Under the pieces are notes generated by a model. It saw only the letters and a list, made by a program, of their open reading frames with translations. It had not been told where the DNA came from and did not search any database. From Niabella sp. (GTDB lineage Bacteria; Bacteroidota; Bacteroidia; Chitinophagales; Chitinophagaceae): a stretch of DNA of 64,000 nt. The stretch covers positions 82,705 to 146,704 of the forward strand of contig NZ_JASLGT010000015.1 of assembly GCF_030150205.1 (NCBI RefSeq), in the 5' to 3' direction. The translations under genes were made by a program, and so were the position numbers. Positions 1 through 9,050 of this stretch are shown here, one piece after another; position 1 is the first letter of the stretch; each line of letters opens with the position of its first letter.

Positions 1-178
1 TTATATGACGGCTGTGCCGGGCCAGGGTATCCGGCAGTGCTTTTTGCAGGGATGCCGCGATGTACCCGGCATCTACAAAGAAGGGGTGGTAACCTTCCGT
101 TTCAAAGTTATAAACAGATTGGTCATTGATGAAACTCCAGGAGGTCCTTGTGGCCCCGCCGTCTGCAATCAGGATCAT
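1..178 (-). CDS. BadF/BadG/BcrA/BcrD-type sugar kinase, N-terminal part (GlcNAc or MurNAc kinase-like)
   Basis: Reading the minus strand from an ATG at 178 gives 59 open codons that run off the window edge. The protein opens with MILIADGGATRTSW, the phosphate-1 loop of the ASKHA fold as found in N-acetylglucosamine kinases and the related BadF/BcrA ATPases (family knowledge). The 3' end is missing, so length and substrate cannot be judged. MurNAc kinases of the MurK type belong to the same family, and the window also encodes MurQ, which would act on the product of such a kinase, but that gene is about 27 kb away. The plus-strand frame over the same bases is a shadow. Confidence 0.75.
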   Translation of the reverse strand, partial: MILIADGGATRTSWSFINDQSVYNFETEGYHPFFVDAGYIAASLQKALPDTLARHSRHI

Positions 179-493
179 TATGGCGTGTATTTTAAGATGA
201 AATTGATTAAAAAAACGAATGCTATTCCGGTTTTCTATTTGTGTTGCTGATGTATATGTTAAAGAAATAATCGATCCCTGTCATGCCTTTTGGGGAATAA
301 ACGGCGTTTTGCTGGTTGAAAAATGCACTGGTTGCGCCCGGCATATTTCTTAAATGCAGGATTTATTACTACCTGTTTAAAAACCGCAAAATTTATTTTC
401 AGACGATTGCTTGTTGCACTTTGATTAAATTATTGATATTTAATTAATTGTTATTGTTTTTGTTGATATTTTTCTGATGACAGGATATTATTT
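179..493. other. AT-rich divergent intergenic region, no gene seen
   Basis: No convincing ORF lies between the kinase start and the conserved promoter block at 494. The stretch is AT-rich and holds one CGCAAA hexamer near 387-392, but not the full three-part operator described elsewhere. It should contain the promoter of the leftward kinase gene; I could not place one with confidence. Confidence 0.4.
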
Positions 494-629
494 AATCGGT
501 TTGTTTGCGTAAAATAAAATAAAAATCCGCAAAAAGTCCGCAAAATAATTGTTTTTTCTACCTTTTGCAGCTATATTGCGTATCATTTTAGTAAAGGGCT
601 AAAATACTGCAAGATAGAATGATTGCCAA
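494..629 (+). promoter_or_regulatory. Conserved promoter/leader block R1 (first of three copies)
   Basis: This block aligns almost base for base with 38202-38341 and 45249-45387. It contains the three-part operator (504-544), a TTG at 549-551, a 20-nt spacer, a TATATTG -7-like box at 572-578, and a conserved transcribed leader ending in ATGATTGCCAAT. Similarity to the other copies stops right after that point. The TTG-N19/20-TATnTTG layout resembles the Bacteroidota sigma-ABfr promoter (TTG / TAnnTTTG), with the -7 box not a perfect match. It should drive the dehydrogenase at 791 about 160 bp downstream. Confidence 0.7.
504..544 (+). promoter_or_regulatory. Three-part operator candidate, site 1
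   Basis: TTTGCG (504-509), 18 nt, CGCAAA (528-533), 5 nt, CGCAAA (539-544). The last two hexamers are 11 bp apart, one helical turn. The site ends 4 nt upstream of the TTG of the candidate promoter, a position more usual for an activator than for a repressor. The same arrangement occurs at four other upstream regions in this window. Confidence 0.6.
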
Positions 630-672
630 TATCACCGCTGAAATCCTGTTCTTATACTTATGCCGCCGTTGA
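619..672 (+). CDS. Leader mini-ORF in R1, 17 codons
   Basis: ATG at 619 opens MIANITAEILFLYLCRR and stops at 672. Its first four codons are the end of the conserved block; the rest is unrelated to the leaders of R2 and R3. Translation is unproven. The conserved position of the ATG after an A-rich stretch in all copies is the only reason to list it. Confidence 0.3.
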   Translation: MIANITAEILFLYLCRR

Positions 673-790
673 ACCTGTACAGCAGCGTTGGTTCTCAAAA
701 CGGCAGATGGTGCAAAAGTGGAAAGAAGAGGAGCTTCGCTGATCATAGCCCATGCTCTTGTTTAAAAAATTATACTCAATCTAATGATTT

Positions 791-2956
791 ATGAAAAGAA
801 AGCTTAGTTTATTATCAGTTGTATGCGCACTTTGTTTGCCTGCATTTTTCTCCTGTAAGGATCAGGGTGGAAAGCAGGGACAAAAGCCGCTTTACGCTGA
901 ACCGCTGACTGCAGAAGAGGCATTGAAGAAATTTGAACTGGATCCCAATTTTGAGGTGCAGGTATTTGCGGCGGAACCTTATATCACGGATCCGGTAGAC
1001 CTGGCTTTTGACGAAAACGGGGTGGCGTATGCTGTGGGTATGCCCGATTATCCTTTTCCGCCCAAACCGGGAGAAGAAAAAGGTAATATAAGAGTACTGC
1101 TGGACCTGAATAAAGACGGGCGAATTGATTCTTCCGTTGTATTTGCAGATAAGCTTTCGGAAGCTACCAGTATATTGCCCTGGAATGGGGGGTTGATTGT
1201 AACGGCAGCGCCGGATATCCTGTTTTTGAAAGATACCAATAATGATTATAGAGCGGATATAAAAGAAGTATTGTATACCGGTTTTTACAAGGCAAATTCT
1301 GAGGCACAGATCACCAGCCTGCGCTATTCGGTTGACAACTGGATCTATGCGAACAACCGCGGACAGGCCGGAGAAGTAAGTGCTCCGGAAGAGCCGAATG
1401 TATCGCCGATCAATATGCAGGGGGCAGATTTCAGGTTCCGGCTGGATCAGAAAAAGTTTGAGCAGGAAACAGGGCCGGGGCAGTTTGGTCAAACCATTAA
1501 TGACTGGGGCCACCGTTTCTTTACCGAAAATTCCATCCATATCCAGGAGTCGGTGATCCCCTGGAGATATACACACCGCATTGAGTATTTAAAAAATCCA
1601 AGGGCGATCATTAATATCTCCGATCACGATCCCATCATGTATCAACGAACCGAAACGCCCTACTGGCGCCAGGCCCGTACCGATGCCCGCAATGCAAACT
1701 TTAAAAAGCAGGGATCAAAACAGATCGAATATGCCCGCGACCATTTTACCGGTTCTTCCGGCGGAACGGTGTATGATGCCGATGCGTTTCCCAAAGAATT
1801 TTATGGCAATGTATTTACCGGGGATGTTGCCGGAAGCCTGGTGCACCGGGATGTATTGAACCTGGATATGCAGAGCCCGGTATATACCGCCAAACGGGCC
1901 GCTGGTGAAAAAGATAAGGAGTTTATGGCCACGACTGATTCCTGGTTCAGACCTGTGGGCTTTACCGTAGGACCAGACGGATATTTATATGTGATTGACT
2001 ATTACCGGCAGCATATCGAAACGCCGATGTCTATTCCCGACAGTCTTAAAAAGGATATGGACTTTATGCGGGGCAGCGATATGGGAAGGATCTACCGGAT
2101 TGTTCCCAAGGGTAAAAAAGCGGTTACGGACTATGCTAAGTTATCAGCAATGACGGCTGCACAGTTGTTGCCGTACCTGGGTAATGGTAACCAGTGGTAC
2201 CGGTTGCAGGCCCAGCGGTTGCTGATCGCCAAACAGGATAAAACGGTAGTGGATACCTTAAAACAGCTGGTAAAAACAACAGCGAATCCTTTGGAACGGT
2301 TACATGCGATCTACACCCTGGATGGATTAAATGCATTGGACGCAGCTTCGGTTAAAACCGCGTTGGCAGATGCCACCCCGGGTGTACGGGAGCATGGCCT
2401 GGTATTGGCAGAGCGCTACCCGGAGCTGGCTGCGGAAATTGGAAAGATGGCCCTGAATGACCCTTCTACAAGGGTTTCCTTACAGGCAACGCTGAGTATC
2501 GGCAACTCGAAGAACAAGCAGCTTGTGAAGGATGTATTGTTGCAGGTTGCTGAAAAATATGCGGGTAATAATACCTGGTATAAAACGGCCATATTGAGCA
2601 GTCCCGAGGGCAGTGCTACCGGGTTCTTTAAATCGCTGATCGATCGTAAGACATTCTTTAATGAATATGTTTCGAATAAAGGGGCGTTCGTAGAAGATTA
2701 TGCAAGCATTATTGCCGCGCGTAATAACCCAACGGAAGTAACGGCGCTTTTGAAACAGATGGATGTGGCGCCATTGAACAGCAATCCGGAATGGAAATAC
2801 GCTATTATAAAAGGACTGGGTAAAGTATACAGTACCGGGAAGATAAAGATAAGCCCGGCCACCCTGGCGGAGGTTGAAAAACTGAAGGCCGGTCCTGTAA
2901 AAGATATTGCGGATACGGTTGCCAAATATGTGAAGATAAAGGAGGAGAAGAAATAA
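791..2956 (+). CDS. Lipoprotein, membrane-bound dehydrogenase-like beta-propeller with HEAT-like C-terminus
   Basis: A 721-residue protein with a lipoprotein signal peptide (lipobox FFSC, Cys about 22). Residues about 45-440 match the putative membrane-bound dehydrogenase / PQQ-type sugar dehydrogenase propeller family common in Bacteroidota and Planctomycetes, with typical pieces such as GTVYDADAFPKEFYGNVF and GPDGYLYVIDYYRQH. Residues about 450-700 are helical, HEAT-like repeats. Related proteins often end in a c-type heme domain; here no CxxCH is present and I saw no Cys after the lipid-anchor Cys, so electrons would need a separate acceptor. A HiPIP gene sits two genes downstream. The gene is first in a probable three-gene operon behind block R1. 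Substrate unknown. Confidence 0.75.
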   Translation: MKRKLSLLSVVCALCLPAFFSCKDQGGKQGQKPLYAEPLTAEEALKKFELDPNFEVQVFAAEPYITDPVDLAFDENGVAYAVGMPDYPFPPKPGEEKGNIRVLLDLNKDGRIDSSVVFADKLSEATSILPWNGGLIVTAAPDILFLKDTNNDYRADIKEVLYTGFYKANSEAQITSLRYSVDNWIYANNRGQAGEVSAPEEPNVSPINMQGADFRFRLDQKKFEQETGPGQFGQTINDWGHRFFTENSIHIQESVIPWRYTHRIEYLKNPRAIINISDHDPIMYQRTETPYWRQARTDARNANFKKQGSKQIEYARDHFTGSSGGTVYDADAFPKEFYGNVFTGDVAGSLVHRDVLNLDMQSPVYTAKRAAGEKDKEFMATTDSWFRPVGFTVGPDGYLYVIDYYRQHIETPMSIPDSLKKDMDFMRGSDMGRIYRIVPKGKKAVTDYAKLSAMTAAQLLPYLGNGNQWYRLQAQRLLIAKQDKTVVDTLKQLVKTTANPLERLHAIYTLDGLNALDAASVKTALADATPGVREHGLVLAERYPELAAEIGKMALNDPSTRVSLQATLSIGNSKNKQLVKDVLLQVAEKYAGNNTWYKTAILSSPEGSATGFFKSLIDRKTFFNEYVSNKGAFVEDYASIIAARNNPTEVTALLKQMDVAPLNSNPEWKYAIIKGLGKVYSTGKIKISPATLAEVEKLKAGPVKDIADTVAKYVKIKEEKK

Positions 2957-3031
2957 GCGGTACCGGTTTGTTGAACCGGCTAAAAACAGGTGCTGTCATG
3001 CTGGGTAAATATTGATCTTAATTCATTAAAC

Positions 3032-4924
3032 ATGTGCCGATATCTCCGGTTTGTTTGTTTGCTTTTTATGGGTCTTGCGGGCGGTAATAGCGGCCTTGCG
3101 CAACACCTGGGAAATGGTTTTTATGACTATGGTGTGGCATGCCCGGAAAGCAGCGATAGGGGTGTGGTAGCCACCACCGGGGCGGAAGGTAAAAATGTGG
3201 TACTGGCCTGGCTGTTTGATCACCGGGGGGGCTATGGATTATTATCCATTGACGCACATTCGGGAGCTACACGCCAGGTTGATCTTCCCTTTTCTCCGGG
3301 TGATGCGCCTTATGCATCCATCTTGTCTTCCGGTAATAAATTCTATGGCTATTTCAATCATAATTTTGCTGAATTCGACCCGGTAAAAAATGAATTCACT
3401 TTTTCCCAGAAAGCCTTTGATCTTACGGCTATGTCATTTACAGAGGATGATAATGGGGTTATATGGGCGGCTAGCTATCCCAATTGCGGACTGGTTTCTT
3501 ATGATCCCAAAACCCGTCAACTGGTCGATTATGGTTTTATAAACAAAGAGGCCTGGATGCAATATCCGCGCGCTATTGCTGCAGATGCAAACGGATGGGT
3601 ATATGTTGGTGTTGGATCTACCGAAACACAGATCATTGCGGTTAACGCCAAAACAAAGGAGACAAGAAAGCTGCTGCAGGGAGATCAGCGATTGAAGGGC
3701 TGGCCTGTGCTGTACAGGGCCTTGGATGGTAAAGTATATGGAACGGCGTCAACTGAAGAGGCCGGGAAACGCATACAGCTTTTTAACGGCGCTGCAACCT
3801 TTACCGGGGAGGCATTTAAAGTGATCAACGAAAAGCCGTCGATCACCGGCTCCCAGTCCTTGTTTCATAAAAAGTTTCCGGATGGGTCGCAGATTCAGCG
3901 CATCGATTTCCGGCTTCATGAACTGGTCATTCAATCTCCTGCAGGAGAAAAGAACCTGCATTTTACGTATACCAGCGAAGGCAGTTTGGTAATGGGCGTA
4001 GATGTAACATCCGCCGGAAAGCTGATTGGCGGCACCACCTTTCCTATGCGGTTCTTTGAATTTGATCCTGGTACCAATAAATTTAAAAATTATAATGCCT
4101 ACGGGCAGTTCAATGCTTCTGTAGCATTTAAAAATTATGTGTACTTTGCGGCCTATCCTTATGGCGCACTGTTAAGATACAATGCAGCTCAGGCCGTAAG
4201 CACCGAACCTAAAGCTGCAAACCCTATCGTACTGGGCCAGGATAAACAGCATGTACACCGTCCACACCGGGTATTGGTGATGGATGCGCTGGGCAAAGTG
4301 TTATTAACCGGCACGCCCGAATACGGATACACCGGGGGCGGAATGCTGATTTATAATTATAAGGGTGGCCTTATACAAACCCTTAGCGACAGTGCGCTGA
4401 TCCCGGATCAGTCTGCCATGAGCATGACGGCCCTGGATAATACCCGGGTGCTTTGCGGTACGACCACCGCGCCGGGTACCGGTGGTTTAAAAAAAGCAAC
4501 AGAAGCCACCCTGTATCTTTTTGATGCAAAAAATCTGAAGCCCGTCTGGCGGGAAAATGCCATACCGGGTACGCAATCCTATAGCGATCTGTATAACGAT
4601 GGAAATTATATTTTTGGGATTGCAGATAGTAAACTTTTTTTTGTTTTTGATCCTGTTAAGCGGAGTGTTATTTATAAGGAAACCATACCGGAGGCCCTGG
4701 GCCCGGTGGTAACCGTGCAGTCTCCGCGGGTATTTGTAAAAAATCCTTCCACCAGTGATTGTTACCTGATTTGCAGGAATGGGATTTTAAAAGTGAACCG
4801 GTCGTCTTATAAGCTGGAAACCGTTGCGCTGTCTCCGGTGATGATTGAAGCAGGAGGGGCTTTTTACAGGAACAAAATATATTTTATAAGTGACTCTCAT
4901 TTGTGTAGTTATCAGTTAAATTAA
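3032..4924 (+). CDS. Secreted beta-propeller protein (paralogue of 53575-55500)
   Basis: The reading frame is open from 2990, but the ATG at 3032 begins a clean signal peptide (MCRYLRFVCLLFMGLAGG, ending near GLAQ), so this start is chosen (630 residues). The body is a chain of blade-like repeats with recurring FDP and SYDP turns (EFDPVKNEF, SYDPKTRQLVDYG, YVGVGSTETQ), as in seven-bladed sugar- or metabolite-binding propellers. It is clearly homologous along its whole length to the protein at 53575, sharing features such as VVLAWLFDHRGGYGLL and YGYTGGGMLIYN. Catalytic function is not evident. It follows the dehydrogenase by 75 bp and precedes the HiPIP by 7 bp, so a role beside that redox pair is an inference from position. 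Confidence 0.7.
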   Translation: MCRYLRFVCLLFMGLAGGNSGLAQHLGNGFYDYGVACPESSDRGVVATTGAEGKNVVLAWLFDHRGGYGLLSIDAHSGATRQVDLPFSPGDAPYASILSSGNKFYGYFNHNFAEFDPVKNEFTFSQKAFDLTAMSFTEDDNGVIWAASYPNCGLVSYDPKTRQLVDYGFINKEAWMQYPRAIAADANGWVYVGVGSTETQIIAVNAKTKETRKLLQGDQRLKGWPVLYRALDGKVYGTASTEEAGKRIQLFNGAATFTGEAFKVINEKPSITGSQSLFHKKFPDGSQIQRIDFRLHELVIQSPAGEKNLHFTYTSEGSLVMGVDVTSAGKLIGGTTFPMRFFEFDPGTNKFKNYNAYGQFNASVAFKNYVYFAAYPYGALLRYNAAQAVSTEPKAANPIVLGQDKQHVHRPHRVLVMDALGKVLLTGTPEYGYTGGGMLIYNYKGGLIQTLSDSALIPDQSAMSMTALDNTRVLCGTTTAPGTGGLKKATEATLYLFDAKNLKPVWRENAIPGTQSYSDLYNDGNYIFGIADSKLFFVFDPVKRSVIYKETIPEALGPVVTVQSPRVFVKNPSTSDCYLICRNGILKVNRSSYKLETVALSPVMIEAGGAFYRNKIYFISDSHLCSYQLN

Positions 4925-4931
4925 AAGTCGT

Positions 4932-5318
4932 ATGCAAGACAGGCGTAAATTTTTGAAGGGAATATTTTTTTCGGCAACCAGCGCTACCGTCGGAGCTGTA
5001 TGGTTACAGGGATGTGGCGGCAATGAGCCTGCAAAAGAAAAAACTGCGGCAGCGGAAAAAACCGATAAACCGGCCGCTGCTCCCGAAGCGCAGGGCCCTG
5101 CGATCATTGATAGTTCTCAAATGACACAGGAAGATTTTGATAAAAGAAAAAATCTGGGCTATGTAGAAAAATCACCGATGGAAGAGAACCGGTGTGAGAA
5201 CTGCGCGCTTTACCTGAAACCGGAAGGCGAGAACAAAAAATACGGTGGTTGCCAGTTATTGCGGGGGCCTATATCGCCCGATGGTTATTGTCCCTACTGG
5301 GCGGCAAAGCAGGGCTGA
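4932..5318 (+). CDS. High-potential iron-sulfur protein (HiPIP) with Tat signal
   Basis: A 128-residue exported protein. The N-terminus has a twin-arginine motif (DRRKFLKG), a hydrophobic stretch and a possible lipobox (LQGC at about residue 32), followed by an Ala/Lys/Pro-rich linker. The C-terminal 45 residues carry four Cys in the HiPIP pattern: CENC, then GGC, then GYCPYW, which would hold one [4Fe-4S] cluster. HiPIPs are small periplasmic electron carriers. It ends 2 bp before the convergent eboF stop. Its place behind a heme-free dehydrogenase-like lipoprotein suggests it carries that protein's electrons, which is inference. Confidence 0.85.
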   Translation: MQDRRKFLKGIFFSATSATVGAVWLQGCGGNEPAKEKTAAAEKTDKPAAAPEAQGPAIIDSSQMTQEDFDKRKNLGYVEKSPMEENRCENCALYLKPEGENKKYGGCQLLRGPISPDGYCPYWAAKQG

Positions 5319-5320
5319 TT

Positions 5321-6670
5321 CTAAGGGAACAGGTGCTGCCAGATGATATCATAAACATCCGTGGGCAATACCTGCGGCTTTGCCGGATCGCTTTTGGTAA
5401 TGAGCAGGGGCTTGTATTGGTCGGCAATGAACGGGCTCCCATGCGAGCCTTTGACCAGCGATGCATCCAGCGGAATCACATCCATTACATAGCGCATCCC
5501 CAGTTTCTTTTTAAGCAGTTTGTAGGCTGCTCTTAATTTTGAGGTCATAAATAGCTCGGCAGGGTCATAACCGGGCTTTTTATGGATATCTACACAGCGC
5601 GCATAATCCGGGGCTATTTTGTCATCGTTCCAGAAATAATACGTAAACCAGCGATCATCGGCTGCTATTAATACCAGGTCGCCGGAACGTTCATGATGAA
5701 TATGACTGTTAACCTGACCTGCCTTATCCAATACACCGGCGATCCCGTCGGTGTTTTCAAACAGGGCTTTTATTTCAGGGATCAGCTGCTTGTCTTCAAT
5801 ATAAATATGGGCGATTTGATGATCCGCTACGGCGAAGGCCTTTGAAGCACCGGCATCCAGTAATTCCAGTCCCCGTTCTTCTCTTATGGCTATATAACCC
5901 TTGTTACGGAGGATCCGGTTTACATGAATGGGGTTGGCAACCGGTGCAATACCATATTCAGAAAGTAAAATGAGCTGGGCATTTTGTTCCTGGTAATACT
6001 GCACCAGCTGTTGTACTACCTGGTCCATTTGGAGGCATTCATCTTTTATGGATGCCGCATCGGGCCCGAATTTTTGCAGACAATAATCTAAATGCGGCAA
6101 ATAAATAAGGGTTAAGGTGGGGTGGTATAACCGGTCGGTTTTTATGGATGCATGTGCGATCCACTGCGAGGATTTAATACTGGCGCCCGGCCCCCAGAAT
6201 TGAAACAGCGGGAATGGTCCCAGCTCCTGTTGCAGCGTATCTCTTAATGATGCAGGATGGGTGTAGCAGTCTGGCATTTTCCTTCCGTCTGCGAGATAGT
6301 TGGGGCGCGGTGTGGCGCTGTAATCAACAGATGAGTACATGTTGTACCACCAAAACATATTGCTGGCCGTAAAGGAGGCATCGGCCTCTTTTGCAGCTTC
6401 CCATATTTTTTTGGATTGCACCAGGTGGTTCGATTGCTTCCAGAACTTTATTTCACTGTCTCTGTGGTCGTACCATCCATTGCCGACAATGCCGGTTTCC
6501 GACGGCCATTTCCCGGTGAGGTAGGTCGATTGCACAGCGGTAGTTACGGCTGGCAGCATCGGCTCTATCGTATTCAGCTGGTGCTGTGCGGCATAATGGT
6601 TAACAAATGGCATTAAATGGAGGATCGATTTTGATAACCCCACGATATTTATGACAACCGTTTTTTGCAT
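5321..6670 (-). CDS. eboF: EboF-like alkaline phosphatase-superfamily protein
   Basis: A nucleotide pyrophosphatase/phosphodiesterase-type protein of the alkaline phosphatase superfamily. The frame is open from 6700, but MQKTVVINIVGLSKS at 6670 is the likely start, 2 bp after the eboE stop (449 residues). The usual nucleophile region reads MLPAVTTAVQSTYLTG (residues about 45-60), and later metal-site-like segments are LLSEYGIAPV and GSHGSP. It is the last gene of a complete ebo set in the order A-B-C-D-E-F. In Nostoc the ebo cluster is needed to move a scytonemin precursor to the periplasm; in Pseudomonas (as edb) it helps repel nematodes. The actual metabolite is unknown. Confidence 0.85.
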   Translation of the reverse strand: MQKTVVINIVGLSKSILHLMPFVNHYAAQHQLNTIEPMLPAVTTAVQSTYLTGKWPSETGIVGNGWYDHRDSEIKFWKQSNHLVQSKKIWEAAKEADASFTASNMFWWYNMYSSVDYSATPRPNYLADGRKMPDCYTHPASLRDTLQQELGPFPLFQFWGPGASIKSSQWIAHASIKTDRLYHPTLTLIYLPHLDYCLQKFGPDAASIKDECLQMDQVVQQLVQYYQEQNAQLILLSEYGIAPVANPIHVNRILRNKGYIAIREERGLELLDAGASKAFAVADHQIAHIYIEDKQLIPEIKALFENTDGIAGVLDKAGQVNSHIHHERSGDLVLIAADDRWFTYYFWNDDKIAPDYARCVDIHKKPGYDPAELFMTSKLRAAYKLLKKKLGMRYVMDVIPLDASLVKGSHGSPFIADQYKPLLITKSDPAKPQVLPTDVYDIIWQHLFP

Positions 6671-6672
6671 GA

Positions 6673-7881
6673 TTATTTGTTCAGTTGTTGAATCACCCAT
6701 TTCATTTCCCGGGAAACAGATCCTACAATGTCTTTTTTCAGGTTGGGGGGTAAAACCTCCCAGGTATAGGTTTCAATTTCCAGGTGTTGTGTAAGGGGAG
6801 CTTCTTTGTGAAGCTGTAAAACCGTTACGATATCTTCCTGCGTAGTCGATAACGGGCGTATGTTTTTTGTAAAGATGGGCACATGATAATGAATGCGCCA
6901 TTCTTTGGCCGGAGCTGTTTGAACGCTTTTCAGTGCTTCCGGAAGGTCGGGATATACGGTATATACATCACGATCCCGGCTGATAACCTGGTGCAGGTAT
7001 GTTGGTTCCAGGAAGTTTGTAACGGCTTTGATGAGCAATTGGTTGTTTTCGTCTTTTTGACTAAATCGTGCCTTTAACGCGGCACTGATTTGTATCTTTC
7101 CGATCCTGATCCGTAATTGTTGCAGCTGTTTGATTTGAAAAGCATGATCTTCATAATTAACCGCTGCATGACATACATCATAGCATAGCCGGATATGTTT
7201 TCTTAAAAGGCTGACTGCCTTCGAAGTGGAGACTCCCAGTTTTTGACTGAGCAAACCGGCCCCTGTTTGCAGTAATACCTGCTGATACCAATGAATAAAC
7301 GACGGCGTATCGGTTAATATGCCATCGGGTTCGGGCTCAATGGCAATAAAAATGGTTTTCCCGGATTCTTTTTCCAGCAGTATTAAATGTTCAACGACTG
7401 AAACCAGGTTGGTTGTGGATTTATTAATGGCAACGGTGGTTGCTGCTTCATTTTTATGCCAGTGACGGTAGCTTAAGGGAGATGTGGATATGCTTCCCTC
7501 CATCTTGTCGGGCAATAAGGCTGCTAATATTCCGGCGAGCTGTTTGGTATAAGCAACACGTTTTGCAGTGGTCCAGTCGGGCGTATGTACCTGGTCTTTT
7601 ACAATGGTTTTGTGAAAGCCGCCATAAGGAAACCCGTTCATGGTAAACAGGTAGGCTTCCTGTTCGCCCAGCCAGTTTTTAAATGCGTGTAATTCTTTTT
7701 TCTTCGAAAGTGTCCGGGCTGCAATGGCCGATAGTCTTAAGCCGATGCCCATCGAGGCACGGGGACTGCATTTTTTTTTAATTTCAGGAAAATATTGCTG
7801 CAGCTGGTAAAAATGGTCGGTCCATGTTTCTCCCGGGTGAATATTGCTGCAATAGGTAAGATGCCCGTAATTAGTTTTCAT
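6673..7881 (-). CDS. eboE: EboE-like TIM-barrel protein (xylose isomerase-like)
   Basis: A 402-residue protein opening with HLTYCSNIHPGETW, a hallmark of the EboE family, and containing barrel-strand segments such as IAIEPEPDGIL and LCYDVCHAA that fit the AP-endonuclease/xylose isomerase-like TIM fold with Glu, Asp and His metal ligands. It starts 6 bp after the eboD stop and ends 2 bp before eboF, so the genes are surely co-transcribed. Reaction unknown; an epimerase or isomerase step on a cyclitol or sugar-like intermediate made by EboD would fit, but this is inference. Confidence 0.85.
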   Translation of the reverse strand: MKTNYGHLTYCSNIHPGETWTDHFYQLQQYFPEIKKKCSPRASMGIGLRLSAIAARTLSKKKELHAFKNWLGEQEAYLFTMNGFPYGGFHKTIVKDQVHTPDWTTAKRVAYTKQLAGILAALLPDKMEGSISTSPLSYRHWHKNEAATTVAINKSTTNLVSVVEHLILLEKESGKTIFIAIEPEPDGILTDTPSFIHWYQQVLLQTGAGLLSQKLGVSTSKAVSLLRKHIRLCYDVCHAAVNYEDHAFQIKQLQQLRIRIGKIQISAALKARFSQKDENNQLLIKAVTNFLEPTYLHQVISRDRDVYTVYPDLPEALKSVQTAPAKEWRIHYHVPIFTKNIRPLSTTQEDIVTVLQLHKEAPLTQHLEIETYTWEVLPPNLKKDIVGSVSREMKWVIQQLNK

Positions 7882-7887
7882 GATCGT

Positions 7888-9042
7888 TTAAACAAGCGAA
7901 GTGGGTTGGGAAATGGTGATTAATCTTTTGGCGGCATCCTGCATTACCTGTTCGTTGATCGTGGTTGCATTGCGGGCATTACCGATAGCGGTTAACAACG
8001 GGATGGTTAACACTCCTCCCAAATGCTCCCTGAATTCCTGCAAGCCCTGTAGCAATGCTTCCGTATGATGCAGCAGGGGATGGGCAACGGGCAGGTTCAG
8101 CGCGGATAACAGATCCAGTATGCGGTTGAGTTCGTCCATACTTAAATATCCCATCATATTGGCATACGTGCAATCCAGTGCTATACCGATGGCAACCGCC
8201 TCTCCGTGTAATAATTTATAATCAGACATCCGCTCCAGCTTATGGGCGCTCCAATGTCCGAAATCCAGCGGCCGCGACGATCCTGTTTCAAACGGATCGC
8301 CGTTTGCAATATGTTGTAAATGCAGCCGGGCGCATGCTATAATGGTTTCCTGCATCGCCTCCTCGTTTCTTTCGCGCAGGGCGGGGGCTAATTGCTCAAT
8401 CCGCTCAAAGAATCCTGCATCTTTAATCAATGCTACTTTTATTGCTTCTGAGACCCCGGATATCCAGGTTCTTTGTGAAAGTGTTTTTAAAAATGCGCTG
8501 TCGTTGATCACCGCAACCGGCGTTGCAAAAGTGCCTAAAAAGTTTTTCTTGCCGTAGGCATTAATGCCGTTTTTTACACCGATGGCAGCATCATTTTGTC
8601 CTAACGTAGTTGTGGGGATGCGGATCAGCCGGATGCCCCGATGAGCCACGGTTGCAGCAAACCCGGTTACATCACAAACGGCACCGCCTCCGATGGCGAC
8701 CACAAAAGAATGCCGGTCGATATTGAACTGATGAATGGCATTGAGTATGACCTGGTAGGCCGTATCATTTTCCTTGGCTTTTTCCCCGCCCGGGATCACT
8801 AAAAAATGCGCGGTGCAATTGCCCGGTGTATTTTTATGCAGGTAACTGGTGATCGCTGTCTGCAGCTGCGGATGCCGGATGCCTACGTTACTGTCTATGA
8901 CAAACAACAGGGAGGGAGCGAAGCTGCTGTTGGAATGCTTTTGCAGGATATCTCCGAATGTGGCGTTCTGTACATTAAAAACATCGGTGATAAAATGGAT
9001 ATTGTAATGATAGCTTATCGTAAATCGTTGTTCAATAATCAT
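7888..9042 (-). CDS. eboD: EboD-like 3-dehydroquinate synthase family protein
   Basis: A sugar phosphate cyclase of the 3-dehydroquinate synthase fold, 384 residues from the ATG at 9042, 8 bp after the eboC stop (the frame is open further upstream, inside eboC). NAD-binding glycine motif AIGGGAVCDVTGFAA, the PTTTLGQNDAAIG segment and the metal ligands Glu (SEAIKVALI), His (GHWSAHKLE) and His (LLHGEAVAIGI) are all visible. Family members in ebo clusters differ from AroB in the active-site pocket and are grouped with cyclitol-type synthases. Its position between a UbiA prenyltransferase and a TIM-barrel protein argues for EboD rather than shikimate-pathway AroB. Confidence 0.88.
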   Translation of the reverse strand: MIIEQRFTISYHYNIHFITDVFNVQNATFGDILQKHSNSSFAPSLLFVIDSNVGIRHPQLQTAITSYLHKNTPGNCTAHFLVIPGGEKAKENDTAYQVILNAIHQFNIDRHSFVVAIGGGAVCDVTGFAATVAHRGIRLIRIPTTTLGQNDAAIGVKNGINAYGKKNFLGTFATPVAVINDSAFLKTLSQRTWISGVSEAIKVALIKDAGFFERIEQLAPALRERNEEAMQETIIACARLHLQHIANGDPFETGSSRPLDFGHWSAHKLERMSDYKLLHGEAVAIGIALDCTYANMMGYLSMDELNRILDLLSALNLPVAHPLLHHTEALLQGLQEFREHLGGVLTIPLLTAIGNARNATTINEQVMQDAAKRLITISQPTSLV

Positions 9043-9050
9043 GACTAAAG

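Noticed and set aside
5..250. 81-codon plus-strand frame at the left edge
   Set aside because: The opposite strand encodes the recognisable start of a BadF-type kinase; the plus frame has no family likeness.
815..1576. 253-codon minus-strand frame inside the dehydrogenase gene
   Set aside because: It is a shadow of the lipoprotein gene, which has clear domains and a proper signal peptide.
7888..9042. Shikimate-pathway AroB
   Set aside because: The DHQ-synthase fold is right, but the gene lies within a full ebo set and fits EboD; no other shikimate gene is near.
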